A DNA stretch of 64,000 nucleotides from Macrocystis pyrifera (lineage: Eukaryota > Sar > Phaeophyceae > Laminariales > Laminariaceae), in NCBI GenBank assembly GCA_031763025.1, contig JASSKH010000026.1, positions 6,994,408 to 7,058,407 on the forward strand. The letters run 5' to 3'. The notes beneath the pieces are model-generated. The model saw only the letters and a list, made by a program, of their open reading frames with translations. It did not search any database and had not been told where the DNA came from. Shown here piece after piece: positions 1 through 12,588 of the stretch. Position 1 is the first letter of the stretch. Every line of letters begins with the position of its first letter. The translations under genes were made by a program, and so were the position numbers.

Positions 1-2440
1 ATCGATGGGGTTTCCTTTGTGGTTGCCTACGCTCCGACTGATAGTCACAAATCAATGAGTGACAAAGACCTGTTTTGGGCTACACTAGACAGCACTGTTG
101 CTGAAGTGCCTAAAAGAGAACACCTTATTGTGATGATGGATACTAACCTCGCACTGGCGCAAGGGGGGGAGGTTACGTCGATGACAAGATGCTGGGTGCA
201 TACGGGCGGGATACGCTGAATGACAACGGACCGCGTGTGCTGCCGTTCTCAGCAGAAAACCAACTTGCTCTTGTCGATACGTCTTTCATCGCACCCAAAA
301 CGTTTAATCTCTTACACCTTCCAAAGTCCCAATCGTAGGAAAGGTCGTTGCCGGATGTTATCCTCACAATCGGACAGACGACTCGTACTAAATGTCTCTG
401 TATGTCGACTTCCTCCAGTGAAACATGAATCAGATAATAACCTGGTCACAACAGACATGCGGCTGCTTGGACACTGTGCCCCTAACCGCCGCACGCGGGA
501 GATGAAGGTCAGACGGGCGATCGGCCTCCAACAACTGATGTCAAAACCCCCAACTGCGGAGAGCCTTCACCGAGAGATTCACATCCCTACCCCCTGGGAG
601 GGACGTGGATGGTATAACAATGGTATTCGCCGAAGCGATGGTGTCAACTAGCGCTAGCATCACGCCACGTGCAGAGCGCAGTCAAGGACAGGCGGGGTGG
701 TGTGAGAGCGAGGAAACGAAGGGGGAAATGTGCGCAGATCCAAGTGACAGCAACCTCAGGATCGAAGCTGTGCAGAGATTCTTCGAGCAATTTGTCAGTC
801 AACTTGAGGTGCGCATCAAAGATGGCGACCAATCTGGTTTCTACAAACACCTCAAGGAGATGAGTATCGAGGGGAAGATATCGTGCAGCTCCAGATACAC
901 CAAGGACGCAGTGGACAGTTTTCTTCGTGACATTGGGCTCATTCGCGATCGGTAGTCTGTTGTACAGTGGTTTAGCTCTTTGCTCAACACTACGTCACCA
1001 ACGCTCGACCCGGGTATTGTCGAAGAGCTCAAGGTATGGCACCTGTGCACACCTCCAATGACTTACCGTCGATCTTTGAGGTGGAGGAAACCATTAAGAG
1101 CATGTCAAACCGAAAGGCTGTTGGAACCGATGAGTTTCCCGCTGAACTGCTCAAAGTCGCCTTAGATGGAAATCGCGATGTTAACCACCGTATACTGGAA
1201 CCGTTCCACGCCATTGTGACTGCCATATGGCAGGGTGGGGGCGTACCTCAGGAGTGGAAAGATGCGACGATCATAGTGCTGCACAAGAAGAAAGACCGGG
1301 CTGATTGCGGTAACTATCGAGGCATCTCGCTCGTGGCATATCCTGGCCAGACTGTCACCAAGGTAATCGCCAATTGCCCCAGCAATTACTGCGAACGGGG
1401 GGATATCTTACCAGAGGAGCAGTGCGACTTCAGACAGCAACGGTAGACGATTGGTATGATCTTCGTGGTTCGATGACTTCACCAATTGGCACGAAAGAAG
1501 AGAACCCCTCTTTACATGTGTTTCGTCGACCTCACCAAGGCATACGATTCCGTGGACCGGACTCTCCTGTGGACCGTGCTCGCTCGGTTCGGCGTACCAC
1601 CAAAAATGCTCGCGGTTATTCACCACTTACCACGATGGAATGCATGCGCGCATCCGGACAGATGATGGTGAATATTCAGACTGATTCGTGCGTGGGACAG
1701 GGCCTATGGCAAGGATGCGTGTTCGCACCATTGTTGTTCAACATGTTCTTTTCTGCCGTACTGCGTGGGGCGGTGGAGCGGTTTAGCACCAATGCAGATG
1801 TGGCGAAGGACATGGTGTGCACCAGGCTGAAGGATGAGACGGGGGGGGAGGGGTAGCGAGGGGTGCCGGAGAAAGGGCGAAATAAACGTCAGGAGACTGT
1901 GGCGGAGCCGCAATCGATCTGGGGAATGCTGTATGCAGACGACGCGGGCATCATTTCCAGATCGAGGAATAGCCTTGCAAATATGATGGAAGATAGCGGT
2001 GCAGTGTGTGGTTCGTTCGGATTGACGGTTTCGGAAGTCAAGACGGAGACCATGTGTCTGATGACATAACGTATGGACAGGGTCACTTTCGTTGCTGAGG
2101 CAGCCAGTCAGGTGTACAAACAAACCACCGAGTTTGCGTACCTTGGGGCAACTGTGTGCGAGAACGCCGATCTTACTGCTGAAATCTACCGGCGCGTGCT
2201 GCTGGCCGACCTACGTTTCAGACGGTATCGTTTGCCACTGCACGACCAGCCCACCACACCGCTCCGACTTAAAGTACGGAAGCTCAAACCTGAGATATTG
2301 GAGGCCATTCTATACAGGTATGTCATGTGGAGCCTCACCGTGGCCCATCTCGCCATACTGCGGAAAGCTCACCGCCGATTGCTCCTCCGTTGCGGCGGAT
2401 GGAAGAGAAAACCTCGTGACGGCTAAATATCAGGTACATA
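1..2440 (+). mobile_element. Decayed LINE (endonuclease/RT type), 5' end outside window
   Basis: Remnant of a non-LTR retrotransposon read left to right. Positions 19-219 encode the later part of an AP-type endonuclease (VVAYAPTD motif, then a degenerate copy of the DANARTG segment seen at 16.4 kb). Positions 1036-1446 encode the start of the RT ([28 protein letters not shown]), a shifted frame carries [14 protein letters not shown], and 1863-2069 carries the catalytic YADDAG box. Positions 2073-2426 hold the thumb/C-terminal part (YLGATVCENADL, LKVRKLKPEILEA). The reading frame changes repeatedly and stops interrupt it, so it cannot be active. The domain order resembles RTE-like EN-RT elements; clade assignment is an inference. 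It is more diverged than the copies at 12.6 and 29 kb. Confidence 0.85.
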
Positions 2441-2478
2441 CTACTTACTGCCTCCTACAAAACAAATAAAAAAAAACG

Positions 2479-3262
2479 ATGACTGCTGTGCTCTCGTGAT
2501 GGTGTGCGCGCCGGTCGTGGGTATCCGTGGGCCGTCCTGCTGACGTTCAGCATGGCCGCCTCGTCGCCTTCGATCTTAACGAAGAGTGTTTTTCAGTTTT
2601 TTTTCGGTATTTTTTTTATAGGAAAACATCGAAAAATACCGAAAAGACTAAAAAAAAGCTGAAAAACAGTCGATTGTGAACAGTCTTTGTTAAGATCGAC
2701 CCTTAGCCCCATCGACCCGCTCCTGCGCACGTGCTCTCGTTGCCACTCCCTTCCAGTTGTTCCCCTCCCCCCCCCCCCCCCCCCGCGTCCCGAAAACATA
2801 ATGCTCCTCGCTCTTGCGGTTCTGATCTGAAAACAAAAATTCTCGCGCAGGGTGAGTTCAATCCGTCTCTTCCGCGTTCGTCGACGCTCTGTCTCCCTCC
2901 TCCTTTGTCGTCGAATCCAGCCTCCTACCGGCGCAATAGACTGTGCCGTAGTTTGGCCTGTGGTGGTGCCTCCCGCGCACGGATATCCTGATTGAACATT
3001 GCTGCTCTGCCGTTGTTGCCTAAAAACGACGGGCGAATCGTAGGTATCCGTGCCTGACGCACCACGTACGACTCAACTCTTCTGCTTCCACGAGTTTTAA
3101 GCCTCGCGGCCACACGCAGCAGCAAGAAGGTTGTTGTTGTTGCTGTTGTTGTTCTCGCATTAAGTCATCGCCACAATTCGAACGCATTCTGTGGTCGCAG
3201 GACAGGCTCCAATAACTCTGGAGTGGAAGAATACCTCGGTAGAAATAAAAAACAAGCAAAGA
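2479..3262 (+). mobile_element. Non-autonomous repeat element, copy 1
   Basis: Matches 16798-17340 in the opposite orientation. Shared landmarks are the start (AACGATGACTGCTGTGCTCT), a central block around 2840-3000 and the end (ATACCTCGGTAGAAATAAA). No coding potential is recognised. This copy carries an extra hairpin MITE (2573-2697) and extra sequence around 3010-3180 that the other copy lacks. Class unknown. Confidence 0.6.
2573..2697. mobile_element. Hairpin MITE nested in the 2.48-3.26 kb element
   Basis: Nearly palindromic 125-bp insert. The arms begin GATCTTAACGAAGA and end TCTTTGTTAAGATC, with complementary CGGTATTTTT / AAAAATACCG blocks around a short centre. The sister copy near 17.23-17.27 kb lacks this block and serves as a related empty site. 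Confidence 0.65.
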
Positions 3263-3966
3263 ATACTACACATGATAACCCTATGAATAGCACACCTACA
3301 CCTCAGAAAAATAAAGAGTGAGGTTCGCCCTCGTGCGCATCGAGTACATGCGGTACGCTGTACAAGTCGTCACATAAACCGAGAAGACCGCTTCCTACCC
3401 AGAAAAAAATAGACAGGATGAAAAAAACAACTTGACGTCGAAAAATTCGAAAAACGAAGTCGAAAAAATAAGAAACCAAAAAGGGAAGGGAGAGAGAGAA
3501 AAAAAAAAAAAAAAAACGATTCAAGTAAGAAAGAAAGAGATCAAGAAAGGAAAACACACGAGAGAATGCGCAGATTTTCGCAGATTGCAGGCTCGCAAGT
3601 TACGCGAGGGGCGTAGAACAGAGATAAGAACAAAAATGAAAAAAACTTACTCCGCTATTAAGAGCACCAGAGGAGCAAAAACGAAACTAATAGACAAGAA
3701 AAAACGAAAACAAAAAGGAAGACGACGAAGCAAATCAAAAGAAGCAGATATAGCGAAAAGTAAAAAGGGGGATACAGACAGAGACACAAAGAAAGCAAAC
3801 GGGAAGGGAAAAAAGGGTAGAGAAAAAAAAAGAGAAGGAAAAAAAGAGACAAAAAAAAGGAGGCGCGGGGACAGATAATACGAAAGACAGACACTGGTGC
3901 ATACAGACACGCAGAGTTGCCCGGATGGCACCATGGTTGTTTCTTGGGTCCCAAAGAAGGGACCGC
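3263..3966. repeat. Non-coding stretch with a long A/G-rich tract
   Basis: No gene seen. About 3400-3890 is almost entirely purine on the + strand (runs of A plus GAAAGA-type words), which yields a spurious lysine/arginine-rich reading frame. It resembles the purine-rich part of LINE 3'UTRs elsewhere in the window (for example 12.80-12.87 kb), but I could not align it convincingly. Confidence 0.5.
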
Positions 3967-4512
3967 TGTTTCAAATGCGTCCTTACTTGCCGGCTAGGAG
4001 GCATCTCAGTACCCCCTCGTGATGGTAATCCATCCCATACCCACTAGGCCTCCGTGGGCCCATTCTTCGCCTGCATTCACCACAACTCGCACCTCTACCG
4101 AACTGGTCTGACCTGCGGACATGTTGGCTCCCACGTGCTGGTTGTAGTATTGCTGCTCCATGCTGGCTCCTTCGCTCGCTTTCGTTGCTCGACAGGCCAG
4201 GTGTTGAGGACGTAAGGTGGGTCTCAGAGTATTTGGATTGTTCTTGGCCAGGGAAAAACTTGTGTGTACATCCGCACTCCTTCCGTCTGAGGTTTTACTT
4301 CCTGGAGGCGTGTTTCCCTGGGCATTTCTCATCATCGTCCCCTATTTCTAGGTCGACTGACAGCTCGGCATGGATCCTGTCTTTGCTCCGCATGTCAGCC
4401 TCCCTAGCAATCCTTTTCAAGGCAACCCCCCTCGTTCGGCATCAATCCATTGTCTATCCGGCCTCTCGACGCCAACCTTAGCAATGCCCTGTTGCACCCA
4501 ACCTCTGCAACA
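3967..4512 (-). repeat. 3' LTR of the Ty3/gypsy element
   Basis: Starts TG and ends CA on either strand. Colinear with 9622-10183 over its whole length with scattered substitutions and one small length difference near the element-internal CATTTGAAACA end. A G-run (GCTGGGGGGGA on the minus strand) lies immediately inside it and fits the polypurine tract. Confidence 0.85.
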
Positions 4513-7500
4513 TCCCCCCCAGCTTCGTGGCGATCAGGCTATAACAACGCGGCAAGATGGGCGGTGCGTACGCTAGAGCTTCGTATAAGGAATACCTTGG
4601 TCCGTGAATACTGCATAAGATACCAACCAGGGCTTTATGTACTCCACTTTCTAACCGAAACGGGCTATCTGTTCTTGCTGTATAGTTTGTAAAACGGCTA
4701 CTGCCACGGCAACGGGGCATTACTCTTTGAACTTGTTCAACTTGTCTACCTCAACCCTTCGCTTTACCCCCTTCTTCATTTCCGAGATCGTCAGTTCTTC
4801 CCAGTCGTTGTCTGGGAACCTAACACGCCAGTAGGGCGAGAAAAAGTGGTAAACCTGTCCTACCCGGTCTATCTGCTTATCGCCTACCGCTTGGGACCTG
4901 GTCACTGTCGTTCCCATCGGATATAGGGTTAGCGCTTCGCTTCTACTCGAGAGCGTACGCATCTTCGGGCGGGCGGTCGTCTGAGTTTTCTCCGCGTCGG
5001 CGGGGCTCAAGTTCCACAGGGCGTGGAAGGTGTCCAGCTGCAAAGGGATAAAACTGTCTAGGGATTCTGCCTCCGTGACCCAGTCCGAGGAGACCCCGTC
5101 TAGGTATCTTCCCCGATATTCCCAACGGGTTGTCCCTGTTTTACCCACCACCTCCCTGCGATCTATTAGAGTATACATCGGGGCCGCTGAGACCGAGTCC
5201 TCTTTGAGCCCCAGGTCAGCACCCCATGCTATCTGTGCGAATTCGTCCCCTTTCGGGTGTCTCAAGTCTGATGAGCGCCTGTAGAAGGGTTTGAGTGATG
5301 CTACCGACACCGTACGGGATCGTTTCTTTCTCCCCTCCATTTCGATGACAGCGCCCAGGCCCTTAAACACGACTTTGGTCACGGTCCACGGACCTGCCCA
5401 TTTTTCGTGTACCAACTTCGGTCCCATACCTTATCTGAAAAGCGAGCTATCGCTCTCCCGTGCCAGGACAAGGTCTCCTTCCGCTACTTTTGTACATGGG
5501 GACGACCGTGGTATCCTGGCATTGCGGCGCTGACGGGATTGCCTTATCTTTATCTTCGTGGATCTTTCGCAGTGCTTCCGCTACCTCCCGCATGTTATGC
5601 CTGCGGTTCTCGATGAAGTTGCTGAGGCCGCCTGTGGCCTCTGTGTCATCCATCTGTGGGATCGGCATATCGAGGGTTGTGCGAGGGCTACGACCGAACA
5701 GAAGCTGGAAGGGAGTCATGGCGGAGGGTAGCGCCGGGTCTGACGCAAGCGGTAGGTTTGCTGGATGATGCGTCGTCCGAGAATGAGTCATCGATCGAAG
5801 CGCCTGTTGCCCCCGGGCGCAGCAAGCGGGATAGAGCGTCAGGCAGTTGGTGTGACGTTCCTGCCCTCCACTTCATGACCATGTCGAATTCCGTTAGTCG
5901 GAGCGCCCATCTGTAAAGTTTAGGGTCCAGGTCCCGGCTACGAAATAGCCACAGCAACGCCGAGCAGTCTGTGACCAAAGTGAACCTTCTACCCGCCAAA
6001 AAAGGTCGAAAGTGGACAACCGCCCATAAAACCGCCATGCATTCCCTTGCGATAGGTCCACTACGCGCGTCTGTACGAGACCATCGATGACTGGCGTATG
6101 CGACGACACATTCCTTCCCATCGTGAACTCGCGTTAGCGCTGCACCTGCTCCTGTTTCACTGGTATCTGTGTGCAACGTAAGTGGGCTGTCCCAGGAAGC
6201 GAAAAATAAATAGGAAATGATGTGAGGGCCGCCTTCAACCCCAAGAACGCGTTCTGTTGTTGTTCTTCCCACGGGATAGGGAGGCACTGCGCGCGCTTGG
6301 TCGCAAAGGCTTTGTCCCGAAGGATATCTGTGAGCGGCGCGGCTAGAATACTGTACCGCTCTACGAACTGCCGCAAGTAGCCCGTCATTCCTAGAAATGC
6401 TCTGAGTTCCTCGACCGTTGACGGCGGAGGTAGCTCAGCTACGGCCGCCACTTCCAACTCCGACGGTCTAACTCCCCGTCTGTCCACTACCATCCCGACG
6501 AATTCCAGACTCGGGCAACACCATCTTGATTTGGCAAAATTCACCGAGAGTCCAGCAGACTGCAGGCGGGTGAGGAGTGCGTCAATCAGGATGAGGTGTT
6601 GGTCAAAGTCCTGGCTGTAAGTAAGGACATAGTCCAAGTAATTTTCCACACATTTGCCCCTTAACCCGCCAAGCAGCTCAGCTACCATACTTGCAGACAC
6701 TGGCGGCAGGATTTTGAGCCCAAACCCACATCTCATGTACTCCTAAAGTTGACCGTAAGCGTCGCGAAAAGTGGTTTTGTGTAGATCTTCTTTTGCCATG
6801 GGTAGCTGGAAGAATCCGGAGGCTAGATCGATGGAGGTCAACCATGAGCAACCCTGACATCGTTGGGAAATACCTTGCATGTCCCCGAGCCCCCCGCTAT
6901 CTGTCTTCAAGAGGTTGTTTAGTGCGCGATAGTCCTGGTACAGACGCAGCGTGCCGTCGTTCTTGGGCACAGTCACGCACCTGGCTGCCCAAGCGGAAGT
7001 CGACTCTCGGATGATGTCTCTCTTCGCTTACAGTTTCACCTCTCTCTGGATAGCGTCTGCCTGCTCTGGGGGAAAACGTTGCTGTTTGATTGCGATCGGC
7101 GGGGTGTGTTCGTCGATCAAGGGTATTCGCAATTCTCTTATTGTGCAATTCTCTTAGTGTGCACGGCCTCACGCGCTTCGAGTCCTCCGGCAACAGGCCG
7201 GCCACATTCTTCGGACCGAGGGTGTGTAACAGCTGTTTTTTATTGTCTTTCGCTGAGCTGACCGATGTTAACATCCTAGAGAGCGACTCCCTTTTGCGCC
7301 GATGGGTTATGGTCGGCTTCTAGCGGCGAGGGTTTGTCGGGCTGCGTCAAGGGCGGGGCGATGGGCGCGGGGTGGATGAAAAGCGCTCTAAACCTTTCAA
7401 CATCTCGCACGTTGAGGGAGATTACCTTGGCGACGGGGTGCCCGTTCCGGACGATTCCTGGAACAGGACCCGTATGCCGTCGTCTTCCCACGCTGCCTAC

Positions 7501-9603
7501 CCCAGGGAGCAGCTCGGTAACGGTGGGAGGTGCGGAGGAACACAGTGCGGTGGGGCCCGGGCGGTGTATGGTGGCCTAACCGCACCGTACACCTCTTTTG
7601 AGCGCTTACCTCCTGCGCTCCGCGACTGGAAAGGCACCCATGGCGCCCCGGGCGAGGGTTGGAAGCCTTTGCTTTTGTTGAGGGAGATGACGCTCTTGTT
7701 GGCACGAAAGAAGCTGGCTCCCAAAATGAATCCGTGTGGAAGATCTTGCACTACCGGTATCGGGACGTTCCGTACGCGGTCCTCGGGAGGAAACACGATG
7801 GGCAGCACTGTGGATCCCAGAATGGTCATTCCCGGCACCTCGCTGTTAGCGGGGTTTGCTGCTAAAAGTGCCCCTTAGCCCTTGCTACTGAGCTTCCTGC
7901 CGACGGCGCTCCCCCCGCACGCCTGAACGCTCTTCCAAAAAGCCAACGATATATAGTTACCTCCGCCCGCTCCTGTATCGATCAAAATGCTAACTGGGAT
8001 CCGCCCTACAACCCGACGTGGGTCCCATACTGTACCGTGGACCCACAGTTGCTGACTATTTCCTACGGCGACTAACTGTTCCTCCAGCGCCCCCAGCTCC
8101 TGGTCGCTTGAGCGGCTGGGCTCCGACAACCCAAGTCCCTGTCATGAACAGCAAATATGTGGTACGGGCCACGGCGCCAGCCGGACGAGTTTGAGGTCTG
8201 AAGGGTTCCCCGGAAGGGCTACTGCCCCCGGGGCGTGCCTTCAAGCGTCCACCTCAGTGTTCTCTACTGGCTCGCAGTCCTCTCCCATCACCGCTGCTAA
8301 CATCCCTGCCATCTCGTCAGACAACGCGTAAAGCTTATTGCGGGGCCGGGTTTCAGTTGAGTCTACGCTAACTGTCCCTGTCCACCGTCTCTTCGCCTCG
8401 GGGGATTTGAAGTGCCCGGCCGGGACGATGTTCGGGTCGTGGCTGAGCGGGCTGGAGGCTTTGGGGCAGTTGCCATTGAACGCCAGGCGGAAGCAGAATT
8501 GGTGTCGTAGCAGGAAATCCACCAGATCTTGTCGTGGCGCGTCCACGTCTGGCCTCTCTAAAGTCGACTTGTCCTCTCCGGCATGTTCGCGTTCCCCGCC
8601 TTGTGGCAGGGCTCTCTTGCTGCCCTGGCGCGTCCTCAGGTCTTCCGCCTGCGAAACGCCAAACGGAACTCCATGTCCACCCGGGGTGGAGGCCGGCTGG
8701 TGTTTGAAGGGGGCTACCGAGAGCTCTTCCCTAGTTCTAGCCCCGTCTGCTAGCAACGACGATTTGCCGGCCGACCATTGTTATTCAGCCTCGAGAAGGC
8801 GGCTAGCGAGAGTGTCGTCCATCTTGACTCTACCAGTCGTCGCGGGTTGGTCTGCTAGGGCGGCGATGGGGTTGCGTGTCTGGCTGAACATCTGGCGGAG
8901 CTGGGTCATGGACTCACCACCTTCGGAGGGTAGGTGCTGGGCTGACTTAGGGCCCGCCCCGACGCGCGGATTGTTTACCGGCGTGCCGTAGGATGTGCGT
9001 CGCTCCGGGATGAAATCCACCCAATCTACGAAAATGCCCCCAGTAATTTCCCCCGGCTCACCATGTCCGAGCTTTAGGCGTTCGCATAGTCTACCCGTAG
9101 GGGCCGGACGTCTGTCTGAATCCTCACAGCCTGAGCGTGCAAAGCGCGGACTGGTCAAATGTGTTCGTTGTGCCTCTTTAGCTTGACAGTTACGTGCCGG
9201 TTCGGGATATTGACATATTGTGCATTATGTGATTCTTGACATCTGGGTGTTATGGGATGACGCACAATGTCACTTCTGCTGTCCCTACCACTGCTGGGAG
9301 ATAATAATAAACGACCTGAATCATCAACTCATCGATTGTCTGGGTGTCTTGACTACCTGTGCTTGGGGCTGACGAACAAAATGCGCTAGGCAGGAACAGG
9401 CGAACGACTCTCTCCAAAAGTCCAATGAGGTTCCTCTCGGACACGTACCACCAGAAATAAATTGTTTCTGACCGGTGGGGGCGTTCAGGGTCTGCGGTGA
9501 GCGCTCGAAATGTCAGCACTAGACACTAGCTGCGGCTCTCCACGCCTCCGAACCGTGTACTGTTATGAACGCGATTGCTGCTTCTGTGGAAACCCGAGTT
9601 CGA

Positions 9604-9621
9604 TTCTCGGATTGGACACCA
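9604..9621 (-). other. Primer-binding site of the Ty3/gypsy element
   Basis: On the minus strand TGGTGTCCAATCCGAGAA abuts the 5' LTR with no gap. The complement ends in CCA. The + strand just upstream contains a perfect T-arm (stem CCGAG/CTCGG around TTCGATT), so complementarity to the primer tRNA extends well past 18 nt. The tRNA identity cannot be read from this. Confidence 0.75.
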
Positions 9622-10183
9622 TGCTTCAAATGCGTTCTCTGCGCAGGGGTCCTTACTTGTCGGCTAGGAGGCAGCTCGGTACCCTCTCGTGGTGGTAATC
9701 CATCTCATACCCCCTAGTGGCCTCCGTGGGCCCATTCTTCGCTTGTATTCACCACAACTCGCACCTCTACGGAACTGGTCTGACCTGCGGACATGTTGGC
9801 TCCCACGTGCTGGTTGTAGTATTGCTGCTCTATGCTGGCTCCTTCGCTCGCTTTCGTTGCTCGACAGACCAGGTGTTGAGGACGTAAGGTGGGTCTCAGA
9901 GTATTTGGACTGCTCTTGGCCAGGGAAAAACTTGTGTGTACATCCGCACTCCTTCCGTCTGAGGTTTTACTTCCTGGAGGCGTGTTTCCCTGGGCATTTC
10001 TCATCATCGTCCCCTATTTCTAGGTCGACTGACAGCTCGGCATGGATCCTGTCTTTGCTCTGCATGTCAGTCTCCCTGGTAATCCTTTTCAAGGCAACCC
10101 CCCTCGTTCGGCATCAATCTATTGTCTACGGGCCTCTCGACGCCAACCTCAGCAATGCCCTGTTACACCGAACCGCTGTAACA
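9622..10183 (-). repeat. 5' LTR of the Ty3/gypsy element
   Basis: Pairs with 3967-4512. On the minus strand it begins TGTTACAGCGG and ends TTGAAGCA, directly followed by the primer-binding site. Confidence 0.85.
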
Positions 10184-10344
10184 GCGCATCATAACGATGA
10201 TGGCCACACCCAGGTGTCGGTCTGTTGGGCAGACCACCTCCCTCCCCCCCTCCCCACCGCTGCCCCCCCCCCCGCTTCCCCCCCCCCCCGCCTTCCACCT
10301 CGCCCCCCTTTCGCCCCCGCCATTCTGCGCTCGTGCATTTACGT
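10184..10344. repeat. C-rich low-complexity stretch
   Basis: Pyrimidine tract with several C runs between the LTR element and the next LINE fragment. No gene seen. Confidence 0.6.
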
Positions 10345-11400
10345 GAACGGTTGTAGTCGCGGTTGCAGCCATCCTGTGCCGTTCTGCCGATCCTTGCGCC
10401 ATTCCCGCATGAAGACCTCCGCCCCTTCCTGTGCCGTTCTGCCGATGCCTCCTTCTCATCCTCATGCCATTTCCGCATGAAGACCTCCGTCCCTTCCTCG
10501 ACCCGTCGGAACTATCTAGTCTGCCGGCTTTCTGTGATGCCTCGCACCACCGTTCGAGCTTGATCCCAAACTCCTTGAGGTCCTCCACAAGGTACCTCAT
10601 CCAGTCTCACTCCTGTCCTCCAGAGTAGCCCTTACCCCCGGCCATCTCCCCAAACATCACCTTTTTCGGCAAGCGCTCCTCTCCCATGCGTGTCACAAAG
10701 CCCGTACACAATAGTCTACGCCTGCGTACCGTCGTTTCTACGCTCTCGGAGTTTGTCCTGAGAAACGCGCTGGCATAAGATAGAATGTGGTCTTCTCGCT
10801 TTCGTTTTCGCCAGCCGAGGCATCGGAGGAGCAGAGCAAAAACAAACACCGCTGGACCTAGGGTCACCAGTAACTGGACCTAGGGTCACCAGTAAAATAA
10901 TATCTTCTTCTGAGCCAAGCTCAAACCACATCATCGAACCAGCCTAACCGCGGTTCAGGCACTTGGCCTCTATCTCTGGTATCATACACCAGCCACAAGC
11001 CACTCAATATCTGCCGCAATCAGTCTTGCTCGGACTCCAAGTAACGCATCCGTAGAGCAACGTTTCGATCACCTCGGCTCTCAGCATCCGCACCTTCAGG
11101 CGTGGGCGCACACCCGGGCGGTCATAGATTTCCATCTTATACCGCCCAAAGCACGCCCGTGCCTTCTGGAGTCGACGCGTTACCTCGACACTTCTGCTCG
11201 TCCACTGTGCGCTGATAGCCCCGCCCAAATACACAAACTCGAGGGTTTGTTAGTACACTTGGCCGGCTGCTGTGACGGTGAACGGCACTTCCCCCCCATC
11301 CTTCGTTTGCAAACACACTATCTCCGTCTTGGCCTCCAAGACCGTCAGGCCGAACGTAGCACATACATGCATTCACGATCACCGTCATCATCCTCTCCAG
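10345..11400 (-). mobile_element. LINE fragment, second family, 3' half
   Basis: Minus strand encodes RT C-terminal segments: 11004-11234 has YLGGAISAQ, then [20 protein letters not shown]; 10607-10867 has ILSYASAFL and RLLCTGFVTRMGEERLPKKV; further down comes YLVEDLKEFGIKLERWCEAS. These match the C-terminal region of the main LINE ([20 protein letters not shown]) at clearly lower identity, so it is a separate family. No YADD box survives in this piece. It holds two internal tandem duplications: about 63 bp x2 at 10371-10495, and 22 bp x2 at 10855-10898. Confidence 0.75.
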
Positions 11401-11611
11401 GCCGTTCGGTGATCGTTATACAACCACTCCTTGAGGGTGACTTCTGTTCCCCTCGCTGCCTCGGCAAGGCATGCTGCGAGGCATGTCCTATCAGGCTGAT
11501 AGCGAGCGGGGTAGGTCTTTCTGGCGGGTATAAGGCCGGACTCACCCTCAAGGAGCGATACCTTCTTGCTGCTGCGTGTGGCCGCGAGGCCCAGCCGGCA
11601 GTACAAGTGTT

Positions 11612-12143
11612 ATTAAGTTTTACACTGGGTTTTATAACTTGAGAAAATGACAAGTAGGTGAGAAAAAAACGTCTAAGCGGCTAACTTCTTCAATTCGTAA
11701 AATAATTCAAGTCTGATAGGCTCAAAAACAATGTACTCTTCACCAGCAACCGAACGCACTTACTCTTAATAAAAACGAACGAGTACAGCCGGAGGTACAG
11801 CAAAAACAATCGTTTGAAGCGAAAAATAAAGAGCAACCGAACGCACTTACTCTTACTAAAAACGAACGAGTACAGCCGGAGGTACAGCAAAAACAATCGT
11901 TTCAAGCGAAAAATGAAGAATCGCGGTAAAAATGTCGTTTTTACTGTAACTCCGGCTGTACTCGTTCGTTTTAATCAAGAGTAAAAGTGCGTTCCGTTGC
12001 TGTTGTTGAAGAGTACCTAGTTTTTGAGCCTATCAGACTTGAATTATTTTACGAATTGAAGAAGCTATAATAATATAGACGTTTTTTTTTTTCTCAACTA
12101 CTTGTCATTTTCTCAAGTTATAGAATCCAGTACTTGACTTTTT
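11612..12143. mobile_element. Fold-back element with about 220-bp inverted repeats
   Basis: The left half (ACTGGGTTTTATAACTTGAG, CTTCAATTCGTAAAATAATT, ACGAACGAGTACAGCCGGAG) recurs as reverse complement in the right half, ending CTCAAGTTATAGAATCCAGT. About 94 bp of the left arm is tandemly duplicated (about 11744-11836 and 11837-11930). No coding capacity. It would form a very long hairpin. Confidence 0.8.
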
Positions 12144-12249
12144 TTTGGTTTTTTGTTTCGACTTCGTTTTTCGATTTGTCGACGTCGAGTTCTTTTTTTA
12201 ACCCTGTCTTTTAATAATATTATACTTTCTTCTTATTTCAACTCGCCGA

Positions 12250-12588
12250 CCTTCTAACTTAGAGGATATCAAACCCCCGCTGCTTGTACACCCCCACGAG
12301 TAGAGTACTACGGTAAATGGTCTTCTTCCTCACTGGTCTTCTTCCTCACTAACTGTGTCAACCCTTCCCAAGCTGTCTCCCGAGTTCAGCCAACTGCACT
12401 CGTCATGAACTCTACGCACCTCTTGCCCATCCCCTCTGTCCAATCATGCCAACGATTCAATACCTCTCCACAAACCCCAGATTTCCTCCGTTCAGCCTTC
12501 TACAGCTTCTACATTTTTTCCTTGGATGGTATGCGGTCTTCTCGGTGTATGTGGCGACTTGCACAGCGTACCGCATGCACCTGATATG
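12250..12588. repeat. Interspersed repeat, intact copy of a block split at 28.75/32.0 kb
   Basis: Contains ACACCCCCACGAGTAGAGTA, then TTGCCCATCCCCTCTGT and AACGATTCAATACCTCTCCA. The same order occurs at 28750-28880 and 31999-32090, but there it is interrupted by the 29-32 kb LINE. Function unknown. Confidence 0.65.

Larger units (their letters stand above)
3967..10183 (-). mobile_element. Ty3/gypsy LTR retrotransposon (chromovirus-like), broken
   Basis: LTR element on the minus strand with two LTRs (5' LTR 9622-10183, 3' LTR 3967-4512). Recognisable parts in element order: gag-like region about 8240-9500, aspartic protease about 7500-8130 (DTGAGG), reverse transcriptase about 6130-6980, RNase H about 5690-6290 (GAGAAL, TDCSALLWL), and integrase C-terminal region plus a chromodomain-like segment about 4720-5790. 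The protease-RT-RNase H-integrase order and the chromodomain place it in Ty3/gypsy, chromovirus branch. By eye the LTRs are about 96% identical, so it is fairly recent, but the coding region is broken in several places (roughly five to ten). No matching target duplication is visible at the ends chosen. Confidence 0.9.

Noticed and set aside
3432-3878. Open frame rich in Lys/Arg/Glu
   Set aside because: Product of an A/G-rich low-complexity tract; no domain and no conservation expected.
9689-10480. 263-codon open frame on the + strand
   Set aside because: It reads antisense through the LTR and into a C-rich tract; no recognisable protein.
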